Source: Conchocele bisecta
Lineage: Eukaryota; Mollusca; Bivalvia; Lucinida; Thyasiridae
Length of the DNA stretch: 64,000 nucleotides
Assembly: GCA_029237695.1 (NCBI GenBank)
Contig: CM055278.1
Coordinates: 68,873,188-68,937,187 of the forward strand
Reading direction: 5' to 3'
Both the position numbers and the translations under genes were made by a program. Below, piece after piece: positions 25,409-36,743 of the stretch; position 1 is the first letter of the stretch, and the number at the start of each line of letters is the position of its first letter. The notes under the pieces are model-generated. The model saw nothing but the letters and a program-made list of their open reading frames with translations. It was not told where the DNA came from and did not search any database.

Positions 25409-26171
25409 TGAGGATTGGCAGATGGTCTTCAATGAGTCAAAGTGTAGTGTTATTCATTTTGGTTATAATAATCACAATGCCAAATACATAATGAACGGTA
25501 CTGTTCTTGAGTCTGTTTCAACAGAAAGAGATTTGGGTGTCTTAATATCAAATGATCTTAAACCATCTCTTCAATGTGCTGAATCTGCTAAGCGTGCTAA
25601 TCGAATGCTGGGTTGCATCAATCGGAATATAGTGTACAAGCGGAAAGACATCATCGTCAGGCTTTATAAGCAGCTAGTACGGCCCCATCTAGAATATTCA
25701 ATTCAGGCCTGGAGCCCTTGCTTAATGAAAGATATTCAGCTTCTGGAAAAAGTCCAGCGTCGCGCAACAAGGATGATTCCTGAAATAAGAGAAAAACCAT
25801 ATCCTGAAAGGCTGAGAATTTTACATCTTTCATCTCTTCAACTTAGAAGGCATCGCGGTGACATGATCGAGGTCTTCAAGATTTTAACCGGCCGAGAATG
25901 TATCCTGGAACATCACCTATTCGAAAGAAACCTAACCGAATCTACACGGGGACATATTCACAAGCTCTATATGAACTACAGCAGGCTAAACCTACGTAAA
26001 AGTTTCTTCTCACAGAGAACAATCTTGGCCTGGAACAATTTGCCACTCAGTGTAGTAAGTGCCACTAGCATAAACATGTTTAAAACCCGAATTGACAAAC
26101 ACATCAAGAGAACATATGGGGTTGTAATGGATGCCATACCGCTTACCCCATTTCCGCGGCCGGGAACCTGA
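25409..26171 (+). pseudogene. 5'-truncated LINE reverse transcriptase C-terminus
   Basis: This is the 3' end of a non-LTR retrotransposon ORF2-like protein, which normally copies element RNA into genomic DNA at a nick. About 250 codons remain open. Recognisable blocks are WQMVFNESKC, ERDLGVLISNDLKPS, VRPHLEYSIQAWSPC, LLEKVQRRATRMI, LQLRRHRGDMIEVFKIL and WNNLPLSVV, typical of the region after the RT core in CR1/L2/jockey-type LINEs. The endonuclease and the catalytic FADD-type motif are absent, so it cannot be active. The open frame extends upstream to 25233, but those first 58 or so codons belong to the family G repeat into which the LINE inserted, so the apparent start methionine is not real. 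It ends with a normal stop at 26169-26171. Confidence 0.85.
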
Positions 26172-26218
26172 GGGGTACCAGCTGCGGGTACAGGTAAATA
26201 CAGGTAAATACAGGTAGA
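26172..26218 (+). mobile_element. LINE 3' UTR and tail repeat
   Basis: A short untranslated stretch ends in tandem caggtaaata units just before family G sequence resumes. CR1/L2-type elements characteristically end in short tandem repeats rather than poly(A). Confidence 0.7.
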
Positions 26219-26645
26219 ATATCAACTTCTCATTGGCGTAGCTCCCATAATTAATGAATTATTCCGGCTGACGCTTATTGTGGTAAAATCCCTGTAACTT
26301 TTGAACCCGACCGTCTATGCCAAACAACCTTCTTGTCTTGATCCTGATAGTCTTCGACGACGAATCGAATGAGACCAACCGTGTCAAGATCGCTCGTGAT
26401 GACCTTTATTTTCAGAAATGTCACCCTTGGTGGGTTTTTTTTCTTCAGAAATGCGCGATTTTGACGAGGTTTATTTTATTTGAATCGTTTGGGAAAGCTC
26501 TATCAGAATATCAAACTTCTAATTGCATGCCGTATCTCCCCTAATTAATGAATTATTCCGGCTGACGCTTTTCGTGGTAAAATCCCTATAGAGTCTTATA
26601 GAGTCTTCGACGATGAATCGAATGAGACCATCCACGTCAAAATCG
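26219..26645. mobile_element. Family G inverted-repeat element, right part
   Basis: Resumes exactly where it stopped at 25408 (aatatcaacttctcattg follows ctctatcag). It contains two inverted units with attaatgaattattccggct and ttcgacgacgaatcgaatga landmarks. Confidence 0.75.
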
Positions 26646-27675
26646 CTCTAATTGACTTGATACTTCCAATATCACCATCCATATGTTCATTCTATAGCCC
26701 ACTGATGCAGGCCTCGTGCCCAATGTTACGATCAATTTACTCTGCAGTTTGCATTGAAGTTTTTGTAAAATCTTGTTGTTAATTATGTACCCAATATTCC
26801 CCAATCTGATTGGATATACTGTCATTTCGGCTAATTATTCGCATTGGCTAAGGCGCAATTCCCGTAAAATTTTGCCTCGCGTGTGTAAAAAAAAAAGATA
26901 TTGATTTTGGAATAAACCAGCTGGTTAAGCGCTACACTATGTCACATTATAATAGTTTGATTAACAGTTATTCAGAATATGGTAAAATCTGTCGGATTGT
27001 TAGACACTGTTGATGAAGTAGCTGTCCTGCTTACTAAAGCAATAGTTCAACAAAGAAACTAACCTGGCATTATGTCATTGGATAGAATTGCTTCATGTTT
27101 AGTACATGTACCAAATTCACTACGCTGATCGTCATTTTTATTTACACTACCAGATGCGCAGCATTTCCGAATAAAATGTGACGTTGAAAACACAAATTTA
27201 ACGTCATACATCACACAATTTATGTAATTTAATTACGTCATAACGTTATGACATTTAACCTGTACAGACTTCTTCGAACTGTCTTGTATGTTCAGTGCAT
27301 TTTAACTGAATATGGGCATGGTAATGACATTTAAATATTTATGGAAAGCCTTATGTGCGCAGAATTAGCCTACGCCATTGTAACGATGCAGACATACCGG
27401 GACCATCAAATGCCTCGACGGGCTTGATATGCTGGCCGCGGCCATCTAGTTTACAATCAAAGCAGTAGATGTGGCATCCGTGTTCTATGGCCATCTGGTT
27501 AGACATACTTAGTGAACTTTTAACAATGTTACCATCTCCGCTATGCGTTATCCTCCACCACGTCCACCCCTGTGTTGTTGCACATTAATAGGATTTCACA
27601 CTCGGTCCTTACATTTTATATCTAATAAGATTGTGCAGAAAATCAGCAGCTGAGTTCTACAACAACTTGGTCCTT
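26646..27675. other. No recognisable gene or repeat
   Basis: AT-rich DNA with no open frame above 80 codons and no repeat shared with the rest of the window. Confidence 0.5.
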
Positions 27676-28428
27676 ACGGTTCCGGGTCGTTTCGCCCCGA
27701 TTACCCGTTCGCACCGGGTCGGTTCGTCCTGGGTCGATTCGCCCCGATTTTAAACTTGTGTTGGATCTGGTTATGCATATGGGTTGAGGTGGGTCGTTTC
27801 GCCCCGATGTCAACGTTGCATCTGATATGGTTAAAATAGCAGATGATATGGGTATGTTCGCCCCGGTTTTACTGAGTATTGAATATGGTGCCAATTGTGG
27901 GGTTAAATGTAAGGTATGTTAGATAAATTAGTTAAAATGTTTGACCACTATGGAAGTTTATAAAAGGATAATCTGCGATTATTTGATACATGACTATACA
28001 ACTAGAATGTTAATATACCACAATACCTATTTTAATACAAATTGCAATTAGGATTAAAGATGATTCACAGATCTATAATAACATACGTTTAATTTGCCAA
28101 GCACAATATAATTATTGTCTGAAATATGTATTGTTTTGCGTGAAATCTAACTGTCACACCTCCTCGTGGTGCCAGCTGGTAACGCTGTTTAGGGATATGC
28201 TGTCTACATGAAACGGTGGCTAACGTGACAGCTATTATTATTTAAATTATTTCACCATTAACTTTGTGTATCACATATCGCTCCCTCTGCATCACATATC
28301 GCTCCCTCTACTTAGATTATGGGCGGGGCGAAACGACCCGAGGCGAACCGACCCGGGGTGAACAGGTCACCGGGGCGAATCGACCCGCTGGGCGAACGGG
28401 TAATTGGGGCGAAACGACCCGGGACCGT
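27676..28428. mobile_element. Family O GC-rich inverted-repeat element
   Basis: Inverted ends acggttccgggtcgtttcg and cgaaacgacccgggaccgt flank about 750 bp. The ends carry eight copies of a motif of the form gggtcg-nttcg-cccc: four in one orientation at 27684-27806 and four inverted at 28322-28420. The middle is ordinary AT-rich DNA. Repeated subterminal motifs are typical transposase-binding arrangements, but the superfamily is unknown. Confidence 0.75.
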
Positions 28429-28719
28429 CCGTACACTGTACATGTATTATCTCCCCTGAAATTATTTACCTCCATTTGCAATACGAGGCGCCACTGTTCA
28501 TTATGTTCAATAACAAAACGTACCTGACCCGCACCTCTTATGGCCCCGACTGAACGTGTTAGTTTACATGTTTCTTCAATACCAAAGTTATTCATGTCAT
28601 TTTTACCATTTCTAATGTTAAACAGTCGCTGCAACTGTTCTGTTTATGAAAAAATAACATATTCAAATAATTATGAAGTAAATTTCAGCTAGAATCAACA
28701 AGTGACCTAGTTCCAAACG

Positions 28720-28758
28720 ATAACTCTTGCAATTACTAGAGGAGATTGCAAGAGTTAT
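28720..28758. repeat. 14 bp inverted repeat
   Basis: Perfect arms ataactcttgcaat and attgcaagagttat, with flanking direct copies of acaagtgacc.agt. The rest of 28440-29030 holds nothing recognised. Confidence 0.7.
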
Positions 28759-29034
28759 ACCTTCGCAACTACAAGTGACCCAGTCAGTGGCAGCCAAATA
28801 CAACATTTAAAATGGGGTCCATTTTCTATAAAGGCAAAACATAATTTTCTAAACATTCTATAATGGTAAAACTTGTTTCAGAATTATTAGTTTGTATTAC
28901 TTTTATAATACTAAAGTGCAAATCAGATTCGATTCGCTACTCTGCCGAGGAATCCTATGAGTGGAATCGTAACTGTCTACGGATGGTACGGGAGTAAATT
29001 GCAAATTACCGTTTGCAACTACATGTACCCCACG

Positions 29035-29420
29035 TATTGATTGGCATTATTATACATTTTATATCCGACGTAAATTTCCTCACTGATATCGGGAGTGATA
29101 ACTGTTTCCTTAAGATGTTAACAAACATTACTATTTATTCTCTGTATTAATTGTTTGGTGTGCAATGATCATACTTTATAATGTGTCGAAAAATATTATT
29201 TTTTCAGGTGACGCATTTAATTAGTATATAAATAATTACAAAATATCATGCCTCATTTGCATATGAAAATAGCCTGATACCACCGCAAGTCTATCGGTAA
29301 AATAAATTATTATATATGTATAGCGGGCACTTGTAATTTTTAGAACTGGTGACACAATTATACACGTATTAAATTTGTATAAAGAACATTTTGTGCCTAC
29401 TGAGTGGGCATGTACCTTTA
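29035..29420. mobile_element. Family L repeat, copy 2
   Basis: Direct-oriented match to about 1200-1530 over about 320 bp, with an additional end motif containing gtgcctactgagtgggcatg near 29393. Confidence 0.6.
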
Positions 29421-29449
29421 ATTGATTTATATTTGGTTTTCACTTTCAT

Positions 29450-29555
29450 ATGCTCAACATGGCAGCTGTATAATCTACCTGGTTTTACTTTAATCAACAT
29501 GACTGCTGTATATTCTACCTGGTTTTACTTTCATCAACATGACTGCTATAATCAA
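29450..29555 (+). repeat. Short tandem repeat of about 39 bp
   Basis: About 2.5 copies of a unit containing ctacctggttttactttcat and caacatgactgct. Confidence 0.8.
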
Positions 29556-29845
29556 TGTCACGTGGGGACTGCCATATTTCTAGAAAACTAATTTTTGTAT
29601 TTGCTATATGTTTCAGTTATTCGTTTATTGAAGGAATAATTAAAAGGAAGAATCCAAAATTTGTTCTTCTAGTTTAAGATCTTGTTGCACTCTGCATAGG
29701 CACTTTGTGGTATGAATGTCAACCCACTGTGATATCCAAATTCACTCCGATATAATATTTACACCAAGGTGTGACGGCAGCCATCTATTCAACCAACGAA
29801 AGTGACGTGATGTGGGCCCGGCTCGCTAATTATAAGTTACCAATG

Positions 29846-29885
29846 CGCGTGAAGGCCGAGAACCATGGTTCTCGGCCTTCACGCG
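29846..29885. repeat. Perfect 40 bp palindrome
   Basis: Two 20 bp arms (cgcgtgaaggccgagaacca and its complement) without a spacer. It directly precedes a family A element. Confidence 0.95.
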
Positions 29886-29890
29886 GATTA

Positions 29891-30451
29891 TTGTCTGTTT
29901 CACGAAAGCTGCCCAAATTTTACGGCTATATAAACAATTCAAAAACAAGATTTCTTTTGATAATATTAAATTAAAGGAAAAATTAAGAATGAGCCTTCTT
30001 TTTATTTCGTGAAATTTGGTCAAATATTGATTTGATTGCGAAAAAACAATTTTCCCATGTTAAATCCCCATAGACATCTTCACGGATGTCTATGGGGATT
30101 TAACATGGGGAAATATTTTTGAATTTTAGAAATACTGGACCGATTTTTGAAATTTAACTTTTGTTTTCTTAGTTAGATCATATCCAAGCTATCTAGCCAG
30201 GTTTCGGAGCCAATTTCCCAAAAAAATTGTTTTTTGACTCCTCCCACACTTCCTTACCACTTTTTCCCCCATGTTAAATTCCCATAGACAAATCAATATT
30301 TCGTAATAAAATCAATATTTGACCGAATTTCACGAAATAAAAAGAAGGCTCATTCTTAAATTTTCCTTTAATTTAATATTATCGAAAATAATATTGTTTT
30401 TGAATTGTCTATATAGCCGTAAAATTTGGGCAGCTTTCGTGAAACAGACTA
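29891..30451. mobile_element. Family A Tc1/mariner-like MITE, complete
   Basis: 561 bp flanked by TA (29889-29890 and 30452-30453). The inverted ends, starting ttgtctgtttcacgaaagc, extend about 170 bp. There is a central foldback around ccatagacatc...gatgtctatgg. No coding sequence. Confidence 0.85.
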
Positions 30452-30483
30452 TAGTAACTTACATCTCCTGAGAGGTAATAAAA

Positions 30484-30560
30484 CTCCCAGATAAATACCT
30501 GGTGGGCGGAGCTTGCAGTTTCAATTTAATTTTAAGCTCCAACCACCAGATATTTATTTT
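30484..30560. repeat. Imperfect hairpin, possible small MITE
   Basis: cagataaatacctggtgggc pairs with a ccaccagatatttat block about 50 bp downstream. Confidence 0.5.
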
Positions 30561-30904
30561 AGTGTTTAATACCTTTAATACAGATATGTTTATTTTGTTT
30601 ATCTAACCGGGCTACATCGGCCAGAATTGAAAGAAATGTAAGTGTTGTTTTTTCACATTCCATAAAGCTTTAGAACTTTGGCTGTTACACAACATAATTC
30701 AGATAGAATGCTTAAATGGTATTATCACTGTCATTTGTCAGAAATCTAATAACATATTTTATTATAATCAGTTTATATAATACAGATTTAAAGTACAATT
30801 TTATGTGACTTTATACACATTTATGTTTCAAATACATGTATTTCCTTAAAATTTGCCCAGGAAATGCATTCTAGAGTGTCTCACAATGCACTAAAATCAA
30901 AATT

Positions 30905-31005
30905 TGGCGTAAGGTCGGCTTCGCCCCCCTTCACCCCCTGACAAGGGCTCTGCCCTTGCCCCACAAGGGGCCTACGGCGTCCCCCTTGACCTCCGGCCGC
31001 AGTTT
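30905..31005. other. GC-rich tract
   Basis: A sharply GC-rich block (ggctctgcccttgcccca..., ccccttgacctccggccg) in AT-rich surroundings, next to a reversed SINE head. It may be an end of an unrecognised retroelement. Confidence 0.4.
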
Positions 31006-31118
31006 CAGTGGATTTTCCAAATACCTGGATTTTCCCCCAATGCAGCAGGTTCAAACGGGTGCGAACCTGTTTGCCCGGCCTTACATGACTTCAGCTGTTG
31101 AGAGGCCGTTAAACACCA
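31006..31118 (-). mobile_element. SINE family H, head only, reversed
   Basis: Complement of the family H head: ggccttacatgact, ggccgttaaacaccaataaa. Body and tail are missing. Confidence 0.6.
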
Positions 31119-31379
31119 ATAAACACACCACCACCACCTCCCCGCCATTCCCACCACCTACCCACACCATAATCCACCCCATATCTCCACTACAGGATAC
31201 AAGAAGTGGGTGCTGCTGCAGGCATTTAAGGAGACTTGGTCTTCTGACCTTGACAATAACGGAAGCACCCTCTATTGGAGCCTTATCAAGAAATACAGTA
31301 CCCTGGTAAGGTTTTTTGTCCCGCCTGCTTTAGCATAAGCGGGACATAGGCATAGCTTTTCCGTCGGCGGTGGCGTCAA

Positions 31380-32420
31380 CATTTCACGTTAAGTTTTTGC
31401 GTTTAGCTCAGTTTCCAGAAAACTATAACTCCTACGACCTCCATACTTGGTATACATCAACACTGTGGTGTAACCATCTCACACAGAGGGAACCCATATG
31501 ACCTTCAACTACTTTTCATGGTTCATTGACCTACTTTTCACATGCATTCAACGTTAAGTTTTTGCGTTTAGCTCTGTTTCTAAAACTTAACGCTCAGGTT
31601 AATTCATTGTAACTTCTGTTTCCCTCAATGGAATGCTTTAATATTCCATACATGCATTTGTGTCAACATCTCGCATCATTCTACAGAAAGCCCATGGTGC
31701 CCGCTAACCCCAAAGGTCAAGGTCACTGACTTAGAAATTTCTGTGTTTGGAAAAGTTAACGCTCGGTTTAATGTATTACAACTTCTGTTTCCCTTGATGA
31801 ATGCTTCGGTATACATCAACACTGTGGTGTAACCATCTCACGCAGAGGGAGCCCATGTGACCTTGACCTAGTTTTCATGGTTCATTGACCTACTTTTCAC
31901 ATGCATTCAACGTTAAGTTTTTGCGTTTAGCTCTGTTTCTAAAACTTAACGCTCAGGTTAATTCATTGTAACTTCTGTTTCCCTCAATGGAATGCTTTAA
32001 TATTCCATACATGCATTTGTAACAACATCCCGCATCATTCTACAGAAAGCCCATAGTGCCCGCTAACCCCAAAGTTCAAGTTCACTGACTTAGAAATTTC
32101 CGTGTTTGGAAAAGTTAACGCTCAGTTTATGCTTTGATATTCTATACATGCATTTGTAACAACATCCCGCATCATTCTACAGAAAGCCCATAGTGCCCGC
32201 TAACCCCAAAGGTCAAGGTCACTGACTTAGAAATTTCCGTGTTTGGAAAAGTTAACGCTCAGTTTATGCTTTGATATTCCATACATGCATTTGTAACAAC
32301 ATCCCACATCATTCTAGAGAAAGCCCATGTTGCCCACTAACCCCAAAGGTCAAGGTCACTGACTTAGAAATTTCCGTGTTTGGAAAAGTTATACCGCATC
32401 ATTCTACAGAAAGCCCATGG
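31380..32420 (+). repeat. Family P tandem repeats, first block
   Basis: Repeating units (about 136 bp in the best-preserved part, 32128 to 32400) contain ttccatacatgcatttgt, catcattctacagaaagccc, aaaggtcaaggtcactgac and tggaaaagttaacgctc. Perfect AGGTCAAGGTCA direct repeats occur at 31714-31725, 32210-32221 and 32347-32358. Non-coding. Confidence 0.8.
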
Positions 32421-33000
32421 TGCTCACTAACACCAAGGTTATTACAAGCTCCATATATACTATCAAACTGCGCCAGGCGGGACATTTTGCTCCGCGGAGC
32501 TCTTGTGGGTGTACTTACTGTTTAAGCAGTTCTACGAGTATTGCGGATGCTGTTAGACATGCAATACTGATACACCCTTACGAGACCTTGTAAGGATAGC
32601 GCAAAATTTAGACCACTCACATTCCCGATTAAAGGTGAAGACATAGTGCGATACTAAAAACGTATATTTTGATGAGCACGTAAATCGGTTACATGTCCCC
32701 GTCCAATCCGTCCATAAAAGTCTGTTACCAAAGGTTTCCAGAATAAATACGCTAACAAAACATGTCTACACACGCTTATTCACTGCAAATCCGTCATGAC
32801 AAGCAGATGTGTTCGAAAATGTTGTTCCTCTTGATGACGTGTCCGATGTGCAGGTAACTAGACAACGATACTTTAAAACTTGTTGTTGATGAATTGCAAA
32901 CATTGTTGTCTGCTGTAACAGACCACAACCGACTTCATGAATGGATAACGTTTTTAGCGTGCCTTCCGAAGGAAGAAGTGCTTATGGAATACCCTCGGCG
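32421..33000. other. No recognisable gene
   Basis: Unique-looking DNA between two family P blocks. The open frame beginning at 32894 runs into family P and is not a convincing gene. Confidence 0.45.
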
Positions 33001-33575
33001 TCGTAGGCGTCCGTCTGTCCGTCCGTCTGTCTTCAAAAATTATAATGGCCTATATTTTCTGTTTCCTTGCTTGTATTTGCTTCATATTTCACACACGCAT
33101 TGCTCCAAGGGTCCTCTACTGCGCTGTGGCAAATACACGTCCGTGCCGCCCCTTCTAAGCCCAGGGTCAAGGTCACATACTTTGTGCATCTCGAAACCTT
33201 AACGCTCGGATGCTATGGTAAATGGCCTATATTTTCTTTTTCCTTTCTTGGATTTGCTTCATATTTCACACACGCATTGCTCCAAGAGTCCTCTACTGCG
33301 CTGTGGCAAATCCACGTTCTTGCCCCCCTTCTAAGCCCAGGGTCAAGATCACATACTTTGTGCATCCCGAAACCTTAACGCTTGGGTAAATGGCCTATAT
33401 TTTCTGTTTCCTTGCTTGGATTTGCTTCATATTTCACATGCGCATTGCTCCAAGGGTCCTCTACTGCGCTGTTGCAAATCCATGTCTGTGCCGCCCCTTC
33501 TGAGCCCAGGGTCAAGGTCACATACTTTGTGCATCCCGAAACCTTAACGCTCGGGTAAATGGCCTATATTTTCTA
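33001..33575 (+). repeat. Family P tandem repeats, second block
   Basis: Three and a partial copy of a unit of about 170-180 bp, each with tggcctatattttctgtttc, ttcatatttcacacacgcat, cagggtcaaggtcacat and gaaaccttaacgctcgg. The block starts with a ccgtctgtccgtc microsatellite, possibly the family's end. Confidence 0.85.
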
Positions 33576-33845
33576 ATGAACTTCCCATGAAATAATGCTT
33601 ACCCAACTGACCAAAATTGTTTAACTTCATCAGTGAAACGGATGGCATGGATAGATTTAGCTTCATTGAAGCGAATTACGTCCAGAAGTAACTGCCCAGC
33701 CACATGGCTGATGCTAACACTGTCCTTCAGATATAAGTATGAACAAGAGTTGTCAGAGGACAACGAAGTGCGCCCGATGGCAGCAAAGGAACCGAGGGCA
33801 CATTTGAAAACACAACGAGCTGGATAAGGGAAACAAAATTTTTGA
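33576..33845. other. Unassigned segment inserted between opposed family P blocks
   Basis: Family P units point right before this segment and left after it. Open frames exist on both strands (33599-33850 minus, 33633-33827 plus) but neither was recognised, and there is no splice or start context. It may be the interior of a larger inverted-repeat element of which the P blocks are the arms. Confidence 0.4.
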
Positions 33846-35052
33846 GCCATTTACCAGAGCATGTTAAGGTTTCGAGCGTACAAAGTATTTGACCTTGACC
33901 CTGGGCTTAGCAGAGGTAGAGGACCCTTGGAGCAATGCGTGTGTGAAATATGAAGCAAATCCAAGCAAGGAAACAGTTGAAACCGAAAGTAGAAAATGTG
34001 TTATTGTTAGTCTGTAGTCGGGAGTATAACATGCCAACGCTTGCTTTTACTAGCCGCTAGTCACATATCATGTATATTGCAAACGAGTTTGAAGTATAAT
34101 GCACAATTTTTTAGTATTACACTTTCGTAAATCTAATTTTGTTTTATATAACCAAATGATACAGTCCACAATGACAGCTGATACAGATACAATAAGAAAA
34201 GAAAGCCAAAGAAAATGAGGGATATTTGATTGTAAGCCATTTACCCAAGCGTTAAGGTTTCGAACGCACCAAGTCTGTGACCTTGACCCTGGGCTTAGCG
34301 GGGGCAGGACAAATGTGGATTTGTCACAGGGTGGCAGAGGACCATTGGAGCAATGCGTGTGTGAAATGTGAAGCAGATCCGAGCAAGGAAACAGAAATTT
34401 ACACACGATTTACCTGAGCGTTAAGGTTTCGGGATGTACGGACGGACGCCGGTAACACTATATGCCCACCTCACCATTCGGTGGCGGGGGCATAAAAATA
34501 TCAAGGCGTTCCCTGTAAAGAAACAGAAGTTATAAAAAGACATTTACTCCAACATTAAGTTTATGATGTTGATCTTGGGGAAAGGGGTATGTATGAAACA
34601 TCAAGGCGTTCCGTGAAAGGAAACAGATGTTACAAAACATTTACCCCAACATTAAGTTTATGAACATGCTAAGTTTGTGACCTTGACCTTGGGGTAAGGG
34701 TTGGGTGGTGGGTCATGGATTTGCTACAGCATGATAGAGGGTCATCTGAGGAATGCATGTATGAAATACCAAGGCGTTCCATGAAAGGAAACAGATGTTA
34801 TAAGAAATTTACCCCAACGTTAAGTTTATGAATGTGCAAGTTTGTGACCTTGACCTTGGGGTAAGGGTTGGGTGGTGGGTCATATATTTGCTACAGCATG
34901 ATAGAGGGTCATCTGAGGAATGCATGTATGAAATAACAAGGTGTTCCATGACAGGAAACAGAAGTTATAAGACATTTACCCCAACGTTAAATTTGTGGAC
35001 GCCGACGACGCCGGGTGTATGCCATAAGCTCTTCTGCACACAGGCGAGCTAA
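33846..35052 (-). repeat. Family P tandem repeats, reversed blocks
   Basis: Units with tgaccttgaccctgggctta (33890, 34278), then a related type with aaatttaccccaacgttaag and gtgaccttgaccttggggta (34678, 34845). The latter two contain perfect complements of AGGTCAAGGTCA. The block ends near 35050 with a ggacgccgacgacgccggg stretch. Confidence 0.8.
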
Positions 35053-35155
35053 AAACGTACCAGAGGGCGAAACCAGGAAAATCGTGATTCCTATAAGGAC
35101 AAACCCCCACCGTTAATATACGCCGTCACGTTCGCCCGACCAACCACCCACGGAG
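35053..35155 (+). mobile_element. SINE family H, 3' end only
   Basis: Matches the final 100 bp of family H (gattcctataaggac, cgttcgcccgaccaaccacc). Confidence 0.65.
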
Positions 35156-35449
35156 CACATTCTCCCCGATTTTCACTGTCGTTGCAGGAATAATAATGAG
35201 GATGGTCGCGATACACGATTTATACATATACAGAGACATTTAAAGCCGGGCCAACGGGTTCGATCCTACACATACAACCTGCTGCCTTGTTGGGAGGGGG
35301 AGGGGGTGGTATTGTGACGTCGTAAATGTTTTATATTCGTCTGAGAGAAGCGAAATGGGGGATCATTGAGTAAGCAAGTGTAGACTGTACAATCAATAGC
35401 GACAAGAATTCCGCCACGGAGAAGTCAAGTGCATGCTTAAAACACGAAA
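35156..35449. other. Decayed SINE head and unique DNA
   Basis: Around 35235-35285, aaagccgggccaacgggttc followed by gatcc resembles the family H head with a tRNA-like B box. The remainder is not recognised. Confidence 0.4.
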
Positions 35450-36480
35450 AATATCATGGTCAAGGTCATGTTAATTGCGGCATGAATGTGTTCCAAATGC
35501 TTACATGTATCAAGTGTCCAAATATTGAAGCAATCCATCAAGTAATAGTAATGCTATATGATGATAAAGAAACTTGTACAAACTTTCTGACCCAAAAAAT
35601 GGTTAGGTGGGTGTTTCCGAAAAATGTGAAGGTACAAAATGTCATATTAATGGGGGCATGAGTGTGTTCCAAATGATCATGTGTATCAAATTTCCAAATA
35701 TTGAAGCAATCTGTCAAGTAATATTAACAGAAACTTATACAAACATTTTGTCTGTTTGTTGGGGTTTAACAGCCTATCAACAGCTAAGGTCATTTAAGGC
35801 CGGGTCAATGGGTTTAGTACTAAATCCCATATATTACCTGTACAAGTACATGTTCAAGTACATATACAAATGGGGGGAAAATCCCCAAATCAGAACTGAA
35901 TATTTACAATAACAAAACTATATATTCAGCCCTGAAATCAGAATAATTCTGATCTGATGCCAGGTCCTCGCCACACCAGAATCACTTGGCCCCTCCCAAA
36001 AGCAGTAGGATCAGTAATAATCTTACCACTTTTATAATGTTCCCAGGTATAAAAAGATCCAAAGATAAAAACGTACCTGAGGGCCAAACCAGGCAAATCG
36101 CGATTCCTATAAGGAGGAACCCCTACCGTTAATTTACGCCGTCTCGTTCGCCCGACCACTACCCACGTACAAACATTTTGACGCAAAATGTGAAGGTAAA
36201 AAATATCAAGGTCACATGTATCAAATTTCCAAATATTGAAGCAATCCGTCAAGTAATATTAAAGTTATGCCATGATAAAGAAGCTTGTACAAACTTTTTG
36301 ACGCAAACAAATGGCTAAGTGTTTCCGCAAAAATGTGAAGGTTAAAAAGGTCAAGGTCATGTTAATGCCGACATGAATGGGTTCCAAATGCTCACATGTA
36401 TCACGTGTCCAAATATTAAACCAATCCGTCAAGTAATATTATAAGTTATACCACGAAGACGAAGCTTGTACTAACTTCTA
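35450..36480 (+). repeat. Family Q tandem repeat interrupted by a SINE
   Basis: Units of about 160-170 bp contain catgtatcaa.t.tccaaata, ttgaagcaatccgtcaagta and gataaagaagcttgtacaaa. The array is split by the SINE at 35751-36167. It includes a perfect AGGTCAAGGTCA at 36348-36359. Confidence 0.75.
35751..36167 (+). mobile_element. SINE family H, complete, 13 bp target duplication
   Basis: The 417 bp element is flanked by tacaaacattttg at 35738-35750 and 36168-36180. The head reads gtttgttggggtttaacggc; a B-box-like gggtttagtactaaatccc lies about 75 bp in; the body has tcagaactgaatatttacaa and agccctgaaatcagaataat; the tail ends gaccactacccacg without poly(A). A long target duplication implies reverse transcription by a partner LINE. 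Tail matching to a particular LINE was not possible here. Confidence 0.85.
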
Positions 36481-36481
36481 A

Positions 36482-36681
36482 ATTTGCAATCAATGCAACC
36501 ATCACAAAATGATTTTCAGACTACCGGTAGTCCATTTTTGAAAAGGGGGTGTTTTTGTTCTCAAAAATATGAAAATTACTTGCAAGAAGTGCAGATGCTG
36601 ATGAGCAGGCTCGTCACGAGCCGTCTCATCTGGATCTACAGTTTGCCAATACCACTATACAGGTCTGTGCCGTTGAAAGGG
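36482..36681 (+). mobile_element. Family D piggyBac-like MITE, left tip missing
   Basis: Shares tgattttcagact, gaaaagggggtgtttttgtt and the ggctcgtcacgagcc foldback with family D. The right tip is gttgaaaggg followed by a mutated TTAA. Confidence 0.7.
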
Positions 36682-36743
36682 ATCAGGTTATTACTGCAAC
36701 ACACCAGGTTTGCGTCGTCACTGTGGTCATCCCATGTGACATT

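Noticed and set aside
33599..33850. Minus-strand frame LSSDNSCSYLYLKDSVSISH as a gene
   Set aside because: Sits between opposed tandem-repeat blocks, has open frames on both strands and no recognised homologue; left as an unassigned segment.
35245..35270. tRNA gene suggested by a gggttcgatcc B-box-like motif
   Set aside because: The motif belongs to the SINE head; no cloverleaf arms or anticodon stem could be built around it.
35607..35912. Open frames sharing FVCWGL..YQQLRSFKA-like peptides with 44002-44292
   Set aside because: They are translations of the SINE family H head and not a protein family.
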